From Silene noctiflora (taxonomy: Eukaryota > Streptophyta > Magnoliopsida > Caryophyllales > Caryophyllaceae): DNA of 21,713 bases. Made by a program: the position numbers and the translations under genes. The notes below the pieces were generated by a model. It did not search any database. It saw only the letters and a list, made by a program, of their open reading frames with translations, and was not told the origin of the DNA. This document shows positions 7,775 through 16,592 of this stretch, one piece after another (within the stretch, counting starts at the first letter, position 1; each line of letters starts with the position of its first letter). The stretch is taken from NCBI GenBank assembly GCA_009801015.1, contig VHZZ01015739.1, forward strand, positions 15,100 to 36,812, given 5' to 3'.

Positions 7775-9563
7775 ATAAACTTATTCATGGTGAGCCGATA
7801 CATCCCTTATTTATATAAATTTGGTGAGCAAACTTTTTGGCTGATTCTACTATTAGAACTCTTGGTTGCCGGATTTTCTTAAAACTCCATCTTTAGATCC
7901 GGAACCAAATATGGGCACGGTGGGCCGATTCATTCCATACTTGTTCCGTTGATACCGACAAAATTTCGCGTGTAATAACATTTATCACCTTACATACCTA
8001 ACGTAAAAAGAGAGCACCTCAGTGAACCGACCCTACCCCCTAATGAAGAAGGGATTCATAGGTGGTACTATTTGGTAAGGCTAATCTCAATTTTGAAAAT
8101 GGAAGATCTTATCAATTAAATTGTCTATCACTTTTAAGTGAACTAAATAGGTGAATGCTAGACAATTTAATCGATAACAACAAAAATATAATAAAATGCA
8201 TGTGACGACGATTTGGCATGAAAACAAGCAAGTAAATATCCTTATATGACCACCTATTTAATCTAATTAACTAGACTATTACAAATCAGAAACCAACTCC
8301 TTGGTCCCTTGAGTCTTCAAAAAAAACCTCCATCTTTAGGACTTTGGAACTCCTTTCCGAAATACGCCGTCTTTTAGAAACTCCGTCTTGAAGAAAACTC
8401 AAACTAACTACTATAATCAAATTACATAGTTTTTCCTATTATACAATAATTTTTAATAAAAATAAAACTATTAATTAATTACAAATTGGCGATACGAAAT
8501 CGCATTTAATTACAAACCAATCGGTATACCCTTACATTACGGGTTATACCGATTTCTAACTATGGTCATATAAAGTAAAATTACATAAATTAAATACAAA
8601 AAAATTCATTCATCAACATGGATAAAAATATGCAATGTATAAAAAATGCCATGCCAAATCGTCCAACTTACCAACATTTATACCGAGAGATCGGTATTGC
8701 GGAAATCAACATTTTTAACAATTAAAAATTCATAATCCAATCTTAAAATCATTTTTAAGATATACTAAGTTATACAATCTGGTCCAAAACCAAAAGTTAG
8801 TCATCACTAATTAGTTGGCAATTTATTAGGTGAATTTACAATTTTAAAGCATAATTAACTTATAAAAATAACTTTTTTAATGTAATAAAGTCAAATTAAT
8901 CATAACCCTTAAGAAAAATTACATAAAAAACTTTATAAATTCTAGTACCTTACCATAAATGCATGCATGTAAAATATTTAACATAAAATTCATTTTAAAA
9001 CAATTTTATAAATAAACTATTAATTATGTAACTATTACAATTTAATTCTAAATAAACTAATAAAATTATGGAAAAATTCGAAACAAAACTTTGGACTTCA
9101 TGGAAAAATTTCCAGAAGCTAAAAATCAAAAAAGTTCGACCATAAAAAATTATTTACCATTTAGTTAAAAATTAATCACTTTTTACCGATTTTATCGCAT
9201 AAACATCAATAAACAATGAAAATTAATCAAATTAATTTTTAAAATTTCTATTTATCATAAATAGAACATGAAAGTAATTATATGTAAATAAACAATCCTA
9301 AAATCAACATGCAACACAATTTTATTAACAATTAATAAAAATTGATGCATTTTAACTCGATTTTAGTCGGTAAACTTTAATTATATGCAATAAAATTTCA
9401 TAAAAATAAAAAATTTGAGCTATATCATTTTAGGACCATATTATTACATGAAAATTAATAGTTTGTGATTAAACTAATTTTAACACAAAAATATTCAATT
9501 TTAATCAATTTATCTCATAAAATGATAAAACCATCTTAAGACAACATGCATGTGAACAACAAT
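7775..9563 (-). other. AT-rich noncoding region, probably the leader of the minus-strand copia element
   Basis: The right end abuts a minus-strand primer site, so at least the right part should be the internal leader of that element; the left limit is unclear. Neither strand holds a coding region I can support, and no gag is seen where it would be expected. Weak dispersed repeats tie the left part together: GGTGAGCCGATACATCCC, GGTGGGCCGATTCATTCC and AGTGAACCGACCCTACCC near 7789, 7919 and 8020, and CTCCATCTTTAG at 7885 and 8328. Confidence 0.45.
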
Positions 9564-9575
9564 GCTCTGATACCA
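9564..9575 (-). promoter_or_regulatory. Primer-binding site (tRNA-iMet) of a minus-strand copia element
   Basis: GCTCTGATACCA on the plus strand is TGGTATCAGAGC on the minus strand, separated by two bases from the LTR end. It fixes the orientation: the LTR lies to the right and the internal region to the left. Confidence 0.92.
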
Positions 9576-9577
9576 CT

Positions 9578-10800
9578 TGTTACTTTAAGACCCTCATTAG
9601 ACTACTTTATTGATAACTTAAATTACTTGTTAATTTAATTTATGTGATCTTAATACACATTCTTGCAAAGAAAATGCATAAAAGATGGTATAAAAAGAAA
9701 GTTCCTTACATTGGTAAATTAGGCTATAAAAACAACAAGTTTGTTGTTTTTATGTAATTTAAATAAGCTTTAGATGATCCTCCTAGTACTCAACTTACAG
9801 TACCTCCTTCTTCTTCACCCAAGACTAGCCCAAAATGTCTTAAAATTACTAACTAGGTAATATATAAGACAACTTGTATAATATGTAATATTATTACTTT
9901 AATAATATTAAAGAATTTATATTATTATTGATGTGAATTTTGATGAAGTCTTGATCAACAACTTGATCAATTTTTGATGAAGAAGATGAAGAAAAGTTAG
10001 TCTTAAAAAATTCCTTCTTAATGTGTGTAAATAGTGAAGTATTTATAGGCCTCAAGTGTTAAGAAATGATAGGAACATTTCTTAGTGGAGTACTACAATT
10101 ATATGTGTCTTTTATCACATACAAGTGGCGGCTCAAATATGATTTCCGGTCCATTTCGATTTCCGACATTTGTTCCACAAATCCTTATAAGACTTATATT
10201 TAGTTATCTTATATAATTAAATATTAATTTAATTATTTAACACTTAAATAATATAAAGTAACAAATGATGCACACTTAACCATTAAGTGACATTTTACCA
10301 TTTTATTAATATAAAGTGTGTCTTATAATAATTAATTAGTTAATTTTACAACTTCTTGTAAATATTATTAACTAATTACCTCCGCATCACAATATACACA
10401 CATATCGTAATAATTTAGCTAATTAACTATTAATTACTAAATTATTNTTTATTTATTAATCAATTATCAAATAGTTGAACAATAAATTCCTTTAGTCCGA
10501 GTTCGTATCTCGTCATCAAATAATAAATTCACTTGACTATATAAAAGTTAAAATATACAAGATACTAATTATATATCATATCTCATACAAATAATTAGTT
10601 TACTATTTGGGTATCGTCCTTTAGGTGTGACCGAAAGGGATTAGTTAATCACCTCCGTCTTAGGACAATAACGTCAAACTCTAGTCAGCCGAGCGTTACC
10701 GATTTACTTTGATCAATTGACAAATAATAAATAATCCCTGCAATTCCTTTAACGATATTTATTATGTAGACGCACAATTGAGGAATACATTACTCCAACA
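9578..10800 (-). mobile_element. Ty1/copia 5' LTR on the minus strand (about 1.2 kb)
   Basis: On the minus strand it starts TGTTGGAGTAATG at 10800 and ends AAAGTAACA at 9578, next to the primer site. TGTTGGA is a common copia LTR start in plants. The half nearest 10800 is repeated in diverged form at about 10820-11505, including the landmarks GACGTTATTG, TTAACTAATCCCTTTCGGTCAC and GTCGGAAATCGAAATGGACC (minus strand). No left-hand LTR of this element was found in the window, so the element is truncated or broken by other insertions. An N lies at 10447. Confidence 0.8.
9726..9753 (-). repeat. 13-bp perfect palindromic hairpin in the copia LTR
   Basis: ATAAAAACAACAA (9726-9738) and TTGTTGTTTTTAT (9741-9753) are exact inverted repeats separated by GT. 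The site is about 150 bases from the primer-site end of the LTR, in what would be R or U5. Confidence 0.7.
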
Positions 10801-10819
10801 ATCCATACACTCCAAATAT

Positions 10820-11505
10820 GCGACACAAGTGGGATTTTTAGGTCCATTTCGATTTCCGACATTTGTCCCACAAATACTTATAAGATTTATATTTAATTAT
10901 CTTATATAATTAAATATTTATTTAATTTAATTCAATTATTTAATACTTAAATAATACAAATTAAATATTAATGTACACTTTACTTTTAAGTGACATTTTA
11001 CCATTTTATCTATATAAAAAATGTCTTATAATTATTAATTAGCTAATTTTACAACGTCTTGTAAATATTATTAAATAATTACCTCCACCTCACAATATAC
11101 ACACATATCGTAAATATTAGTTTGTTAACTATTAATTACTAAATTTCGTCTATTTATTAATCAATCATCATATACTTGAGTAATAAATTATTTTGGCCTG
11201 AGTTCGTATCACGTCATCAATTAATAAATTCACTTGACTTAATAAAAGTCAATTTATACAAGATACTAATTATATACTGTATCCTATAGAAATAATTAGT
11301 TTTCCCATTTGGGCATCATCCCATAGTTGTGACCGAAAGGGATTAGTTAATCACCGCCGTCTTACGACAATAACGTCAAACTCTAGTCAGCCGAGTATTA
11401 CCGATTTACGTTGATCAATTGACTAAGAAAACATTATATCCCTCATATTCCTTTTACGAGATTTATTATGTAAACGCACTATTGAGGACGACACCTACTC
11501 CAACA
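10820..11505 (-). mobile_element. Second, partial copia LTR in direct orientation
   Basis: This is a diverged copy of the half of the neighbouring LTR nearest 10800. GGTCCATTTCGATTTCCGAC occurs at 10148 and again at 10841, and both copies end TACTCCAACA (10800 and 11505), which is the LTR start on the minus strand. The end nearest the primer site is missing. The left limit is fuzzy because homology fades between 10801 and 10840. It is either an older truncated LTR beside or beneath the newer one, or a product of unequal recombination. Confidence 0.68.
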
Positions 11506-11965
11506 TATATATACGGAGATGGAGAGTTTGCCTTATATGTTTCATTAATGCATATCATATTCATGTTTGCATGTCTTGTCTTGTGTATTTGTTTTATCGA
11601 AACTGACGTGTGTCTATATGTGTAAATGTGGCTGCTTTAAATGGGGTGGTTTGTGATTAACCATATGATATTTCCGGCAATATGGGGAGAAGTTTGAGTT
11701 TAGGTTTTGTTTTGGTAGCGAGTTGGATCATGGACAGAGACACGGACTATGGAGTCGAGTCTAGTGGCTATGAGATAGTAGTTGTAGATTTCATTAGGAA
11801 GGTTGTGTACTCCTGACTTGTATTATTCATTTATTCTTTCTGTAATTCATTAAATATGTTATTTACATAAACTGTTGCTTAATTCATGTTCTGATTCACT
11901 GCATCGGGAAACCATGATGGTGACATCTCTCGATTACTTTGGCTGGGTAAGAAGGGGGTGTTACA
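11506..11965 (+). mobile_element. LTR A3: 3' fragment of a family A LTR
   Basis: The right end resembles the other family A LTRs: GCATCGGGAAACCATGATGGTGACA parallels CTACCTCGGAAAACCGAGATGGTAGCA of A1, and it ends GGGGGTGTTACA three bases before a primer site. The left part is missing, replaced by the copia LTR. It is a more diverged subfamily than A1 or A2. The 68-codon ORF at 11419-11625 spans the junction and looks like chance. Confidence 0.6.
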
Positions 11966-11968
11966 AAG

Positions 11969-11980
11969 TGGTATTAGAGC
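11969..11980 (+). promoter_or_regulatory. Degenerate tRNA-iMet primer-binding site after LTR A3
   Basis: TGGTATTAGAGC differs from the standard site by one C-to-T change, of the kind expected from deamination of methylated cytosine. Spacing from the LTR end is the same three bases (AAG) as in A1. Confidence 0.82.
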
Positions 11981-12748
11981 GACAATTTTGGAACCTAAAC
12001 CAATGAACCAAAACGAACCTAATTGGGTCTAATAAAATGAACCCGACATAAGTAGAAATAAGAGGTCGACTTTTGATGAGTAGGCTCCCTCATTTCAAAT
12101 TTTGACCCTATTATCTTTACCGGTGCACGGCGAGGTTGCTACAAGTATGGGTGAACGCTATGTGAAATGATATGTGATTACATTTGTGTTATAACAATTT
12201 GATAGGTTTATTTCATGATGACGTCAATTATGATATGGTGTATGGTAACATGTGAAAGTTGGGTGAAAAGAATGATACGCATAACACGCTTTGGGAAGTG
12301 GTTACTACGTGTTAGTGTGTGTGGGACATTAGTCCATTCTTTGGCATTTAGTATCGTGTAGGAGTATATAATTCGCTAGTGTTATCGTTATAGTGTAACT
12401 AGTAATGGTTGTTAGTAGAGTAGGCACGAGTATAGGAGTAGTGTCTCGGAGACGGTAAGTATAATGGCGTGTAATCTAACTCAAAACTAGTCGCCAATAA
12501 CCAGTGGACTTCCTTATTCTTTTGTTGCAGGAATGATAATCTTTGTTTTAGTCGGAGATTACAAACCATAAGGAAGCATTCAACCGAGTGCGAGCCAATA
12601 TTAGGCCGAGTACCAGAAACTCGAGCGAATGGACCATTTTCCAGAATCTGGAAGTTTTTTGGAAAAAGGAGACTCGACTGAGTAGACTCAGCACTTGACC
12701 GAATGCAATTTCTGAGTAAGAAATTTTCGTAAAATCGTGTTTATACTC
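11981..12748 (+). other. Leader of element A3, no gene seen
   Basis: GGAACCTAAACCAATGAA, AATAAAATGAACCC and AGTAGAAAT parallel the A1 and A2 leaders just after the primer site. TTTTGTTGCAGGAATG at 12520-12535 resembles the possible acceptor plus ATG of A1 but lies farther from the primer site (564 bases). From 12583 to 12705 there are scattered CTCG/CGAG motifs. The region stops where LTR B1 begins. Confidence 0.5.
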
Positions 12749-13263
12749 TGTAACACTTGCGATTTTTCCGTGTAATGTCTTAAAATATTTTAATATTTTA
12801 ATTAAGACTAATTATGTTTAAAACTTACTTTTGGCAAAAATATAATTCTAGAAGTATAATATTTATATATATGATAATAATGTCCGTCTTAAGCATATAG
12901 TAGCCTTGAGACGTATTTTTAGCAAAAACCGACTCAAAATAAGTTACTTTGGGTCTAAGCATATTATTGGGCCTATTTGCTACAACTTCCCCTACAAAAA
13001 CCCTTCCCTTCATCTTCCTCATTCATATGAAATCAGAATATTCATCTCCCACCATGTCCATTAAACACTCTTTCTCCTTCAAAGCATAAAACCTTCATAA
13101 CTCACTCAATTCTCGACTAAATTCTTCTATTGCGGCACCATTTTTCCTCTTTTCTCGTTCTCCATCTTTCAAAGTAATAAAGTCTAGTCCTTTCTCGACT
13201 TTTCTAAATTCCATCTTTTTAGGGTTTGCCAAAATTAACCCTTTTAGTTGTTTTATGTTTCTA

Positions 13264-13326
13264 GGAAGCAATTCGGACAACCTGGAAGAAGATTCGTTCG
13301 AGATTGACGATACCTTGGACGAGTGA
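13264..13326 (+). other. Conserved acidic mini-ORF in LTR B1
   Basis: Twenty codons ending EEDSFEIDDTLDE and a TGA follow an acceptor-like TTTTATGTTTCTAG. B2 carries the same frame at 14733-14795. Among three base differences, two change residues (S to L, L to P) and one is silent, so selection cannot be claimed. There is no start codon of its own in B1. It may be a leader peptide end, an exon or chance. Confidence 0.3.
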
Positions 13327-13759
13327 AGTACTAAGAAAGTAACGGTGATAGGTTACTCGACACTTATGTCAAATTATGCATTTTTAATGTGAAAGATTTA
13401 GGATTTATGTGATTAAAGTTGGTAACCTTACACTTATGTCAAATTATGAATACGGTGAATTAGCCTCATGTGTGGATGTTAAGGAGGAGTTGTGGTTTGT
13501 ATCATGTTATTGTATTCTTGTATGCTATAAGGTTGTTGGAAGAAAGTGTTTGTATATAAAACAAATGGTTTGGAACAATTTGGTAACAAATTGGTTGTTG
13601 CAATATGTAAACTATTGATTCCCGTCCCAAGTATATGATCCATCTTGAGTACACATGTAAAATTTCTAGTTGTTTACATGTTCTTTGTCGATTGAATGCA
13701 TCTATGTCGAAGTATGTAAGCTTGCTGCCCGAAACGAGCTGAATCTCGTGTACAGGGGT

Positions 13760-13803
13760 GCCCAGCCAGTGGGAGGCCGCCGGTCCCTTGGCCGGCTGGG
13801 AGG
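13760..13803 (+). repeat. Single CCGG-rich palindrome unit in LTR B1
   Basis: CCCAGCCAGT...GCCGCCGGTCCC...GGCCGGCTGGGAGG, the same unit type that occurs four times in B2 and four times in B0. The three further units of B2 are missing here. Confidence 0.8.
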
Positions 13804-13930
13804 TCCCTATAATTTTTTGCACATTTTCCTGAAAATTGGTTGTACGTGTTTTCTCATTGTGATTTCTCCCTTTTTCTCATATGCTTTATTAATGGGAATT
13901 TTGTAGTTCGAATATGTTTTATTCACATGA

Positions 13931-14165
13931 AGATTACATTAGCGTCCCTAAGCATGTGTTTCAAAATGAAATTCCCGAGCTTGAGCCAAGCCTATCCTTT
14001 GAAGCGAGACCAATACATATCTTGGACAAGAAGGATAAGAAGTTGAGGAGTAAGGTTTTACCCTTAGTGAAGGTTTTGTGGAAGTTTGGTAATTTAGAAG
14101 AAGAGACGTGGGAAACAGAAGCTTCGATGCGTAGCAAGTACCCTAGTTTTGTTCGCTTGAGGTAA
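13931..14165 (+). pseudogene. pol: Chromovirus pol 3' end: integrase C-terminus and chromodomain
   Basis: An open frame reaching 14165 encodes DYISVPKHVF, then LSFEARPIHILDKKDKKLRSKVLPLVKVLWKF, then NLEEETWETEASMRSKYPSF. Plant chromovirus Pol proteins of the Tekay/Del type end this way: a Y(I/V)SDP.HVL segment after integrase, L.(Y/F)EE.P..ILD...K.LR.K..P.VKVLW, and (V/L)EEATWE.E..M..KYP. Chromodomains of these integrases are thought to direct insertion to heterochromatin. The usual aspartate of SDP is valine here. The frame also opens six codons upstream in LTR-derived DNA (MFYSHE from 13914), a by-product of the deletion that fused LTR B1 to pol. Protease, reverse transcriptase, RNase H and the integrase core are gone. 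Confidence 0.85.
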
Positions 14166-14201
14166 TATTCCTTGCTTCAAGTTTCGTGGACGAAAGTTTT
14201 T

Positions 14202-14216
14202 AAAAGGAGGGAAGAT
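14202..14216 (+). promoter_or_regulatory. Polypurine tract of the chromovirus element
   Basis: AAAAGGAGGGAAGAT directly precedes the TGTAACACCC start of LTR B2. It is the expected plus-strand priming site and shows that B2 is a 3' LTR. Confidence 0.9.
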
Positions 14217-14732
14217 TGTAACACCCGCGATTTTTCCGTTTGTAGTCTTAAAAATTTTCAATAATTTAATAAAGACTAATTATGTTTAAAACTTATTTTT
14301 GGCAAAAATATAATTCTAGAAGTATAATATTTATATATATGATAATAATGACTGTCTTAAGTGTACAGTAGCCTTGAGACGTATTTTTAGCGAAAACCGA
14401 CTCAAAATAAGTTACGTTGGGTCTAAGCATGTTATTGAGCCTATTTACTACTACTTCGCCTACACAACCTCTTCCCCTTCATCTTCCTCATTCATATGAA
14501 ATCTTGAAATTCATCTCCGACTATCTCAATTAAACACTCTTTCTCCTTCAAAGCTTAAAACCTTCATATCTCACTCAATTCTCAACCAAATTCTTTCATT
14601 CTTGTGTCATTTTTCCTCTTTTCTTGTTCTCCATCTTGCAAAGTAATAAATTTTAGTCCTTTCTTGAATTTTCTACATTCCCTCTTTCTAGGGTTTGCCA
14701 TAATTGACCCTTTTAGTTGTTTTCTATTTCAA

Positions 14733-14795
14733 GGAAGCAATTTGGACAACCCGGAAGAAGATTCGTTTGAGATTGACGATACCTTGGACGAGTGA
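14733..14795 (+). other. Conserved acidic mini-ORF in LTR B2
   Basis: Same twenty-codon frame as in B1, here after TTCTATTTCAAG. The frame is open upstream to 14604 without an ATG at that point (GTG). Confidence 0.3.
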
Positions 14796-15305
14796 AGTGC
14801 TAAGAAAGTAACAGTGATAGGTTACTCGACATTTATGTCAAATTATGTATTTTTAATGTGAAAGATTTAGTCTTTATGTTATTAAAGTTAGTAACTTTAC
14901 ATCTTGTTATGTTTCTTGGTTTTTTGTTCAATGAATGATTCCATTTATGTTTGTTGAACAATTCTGGTACGTAATCACATGCTTTATTTCATGAATAGGG
15001 TTAATTAGCCTCATGTGTAGATGTTAAGGAGGAATTGTGGTTTGTATCATGTTATCGTATTCTTTTATGTCATAAGATTGTTGGAAGAAAGTGTTTGCAT
15101 GTAAAACAAATGGTTTGGAACAATTGGGTAAGAAAAAGGTTGTTGCAATATGTAAACTATTGATTTCGTTCCCAAGTATATGATCCATCTCGAGTACACA
15201 TGTGATATTTCTGGTTGTTTACACGTTCTTTGTCGATTGTATGCATCTATGTCAAAGTATGTAAGCTTGTTGCGCCAAACGAGCTGGATCTCGTGTACAT
15301 GGGTG

Positions 15306-15630
15306 CCTAGCCGATGAGCCGGCAGCCGGTCCAATGGCTGGCAGCCGGTCCAATGGCCGGCTGGGAGGTCCCTTTGCGTTGTTTCACATTTTCGTGGAAA
15401 TTGAGTGTACTTGTTGTCCCGGCCGGTGGGTCGGCAGCCGTTCCCCTGGACGGCTGGGAAGTCCTTTGTAACATTTTGTGAAAATTGTAGTTTGGGTGCT
15501 GTCCCAGCCGGAGGGCCTGCCTCCGGTGCCCTAGCCGGCTTGGAGGTCTCTGATGTTGTTTTCCCAATTTTGTATGTAGGCTGGTGCTTAGCCGATGGGC
15601 CGGCCGCCGGTGACCCACCTGGCTGGGAGC
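15306..15630 (+). repeat. CCGG-rich palindrome array in LTR B2 (four units)
   Basis: Units lie at about 15306-15366, 15418-15461, 15502-15545 and 15587-15630, each beginning near (C)AGCCG(A/G) and ending GG(C)TGGGAG or close variants, with spacers of 40-50 AT-rich bases. The first unit has an internal duplication of GGCAGCCGGTCCAATGGC. Unit edges and spacing match the B0 array. Confidence 0.85.
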
Positions 15631-15855
15631 CCACTAATTGTGATTTCTCCCTTTTTCTCATATTCTTTGTTATTGGGAATTTTGTGGTTCGAATATGTTT
15701 TATTCACATGAAATATTGTAGCATATTCATGTATGAGCTATACGTTTTTCATTTGGCATTTAATATCGTATTTCAAGTAGGAGTGTGACATGAAATGATG
15801 TGCCTTTGTGAGATCGTCATGTTGCCGATTCATGTGTATCTTGTCTTTACGCCCA

Positions 15856-16007
15856 ACTTGAATTGTTTGCCAAGTGTGGGGTTCACTCTTGTCATTTCCG
15901 CCTCCTTTGGAACGTTTACCGATTGTGGGGTACTCGGCTTCCGTTGGTCGATCAAGTCTTAGATGCGAAACGTTTATCGCATGTCGTTCGAGAAACTTTT
16001 ATCTCGA
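15856..16007 (+). repeat. Four tandem stem-loops, three with loop AAC(G/T)TTTA (LTR B2)
   Basis: ACTTG (15856-15860) pairs with CAAGT (15871-15875). TTGG (15907-15910) pairs with CCGA (15919-15922) around AACGTTTA. ATGCGA (15963-15968) pairs perfectly with TCGCAT (15977-15982) around AACGTTTA. TCGAGA (15988-15993) pairs perfectly with TCTCGA (16002-16007) around AACTTTTA. The stems are unrelated in sequence but the loop is kept, which is unusual for simple duplication. Confidence 0.65.
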
Positions 16008-16310
16008 GAGTCTGTCCAGGTTTAGATTAGGACCGTATTTTTATCGTAGTCCTACCAAGAGGAATTTGGGTCTAGAGTAGTAAGGATATTATATGTGACT
16101 TGAATGTCTGCACATGCTAATTCTCATTGGTTCCACCCTCATGCTTGCTCATCGTTATTTGATCTGAATTACTATCGTTTGCATTTCGTTTGTATTATCA
16201 TGAAAATTATTCATATGCTTCTTTCATGCTTGTTTAACTAAATTTCATTCTATGTTTATTTTGACTAAATGTGACTGGGAGAACCTTGAGTTACTCCCCA
16301 CTGACTTTGG

Positions 16311-16330
16311 CGTTCATTTTTACGTGAATG
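16311..16330 (+). repeat. Hairpin homologous to 1432-1450, LTR B2
   Basis: CGTTCAT pairs with GTGAATG using two G-T wobble pairs, at the same place relative to CCCCACTGACT and ACAGGTACCA as the perfect hairpin of B0. Confidence 0.45.
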
Positions 16331-16592
16331 ACAGGTACCATTTGGTACATTTATGGGGTGAAGACATGTGTGATTTAGCGAGTACCTTGAGCGTTAGATT
16401 TTGCTCATTTTTCCGCTTAGCCTCACTTTTTAAGACATGTTATTGGTGGGATAGCTTTTCCCCTTATTTGCTAGACTTGGTTTGTAATAACCTAAGTTTA
16501 CTTACGCATTTGTTTATTTATGTTAGTGATACCTCGTGTTAAACTTTAAAAAGTTTTAAAAATTTCATGATTTCCGCTGCAAATTTAATAGT

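Larger units (their letters stand above)
12749..13930 (+). mobile_element. LTR B1: chromovirus 5' LTR, 3' end deleted
   Basis: It starts TGTAACACTTGCGATTTTTCCG and tracks LTR B2 base for base with roughly 8-10% mismatches by eye, for example through the TAATTATGTTTAAAACTTA block and the ACTCTTTCTCCTTCAAAGC block. Homology stops after TTTTATTCACATGAA near 13930, where pol sequence begins directly. About half the LTR, the primer site, gag and most of pol are therefore missing. Compared with B2 it has one GC-rich palindrome unit (13760-13803) instead of four, and lacks about 100 bases matching 14899-14999. The left 5-bp flank is TACTC (12744-12748). Confidence 0.82.
14217..16592 (+). mobile_element. 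LTR B2: chromovirus 3' LTR (about 2.4 kb)
   Basis: It starts TGTAACACCCGCGATTTTTCCG after the polypurine tract and matches B1 over its first 1.2 kb and B0 over its second part. Landmarks are the mini-ORF (14733-14795), four palindrome units (15306-15630), the hairpin cluster (15856-16007), GAGTTACTCCCCACTGACT (16289-16307), ACAGGTACCA and the tail TTTTAAAAAT..CGCTGCA. Homology to B0 fades near 16592, about 40 bases before the expected CA end, so the extreme 3' end seems lost. The flank TACTC seen left of B1 is not found here. Antisense ORFs of 198 and 103 codons cross the array but do not look like genes. Confidence 0.8.

Noticed and set aside
12639..12653. TTCCAGAATCTGGAA palindrome as a heat-shock element
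   Set aside because: Only two TTC/GAA half sites are in register, while a functional element normally needs three or more; it also lies in a leader, not in a promoter.
15065..15661. 198-codon antisense ORF across LTR B2, with a partly matching antisense ORF in B1 (13502-13822)
   Set aside because: Between the two copies, about 15 of 79 aligned residues differ and amino-acid changing differences clearly outnumber silent ones by eye. The rest follows the CCGG-rich array, so no coding constraint is seen.
16252..16542. 96-codon ORF in LTR B2
   Set aside because: The same region in LTR B0 does not keep the frame, and the sequence is shared LTR DNA.
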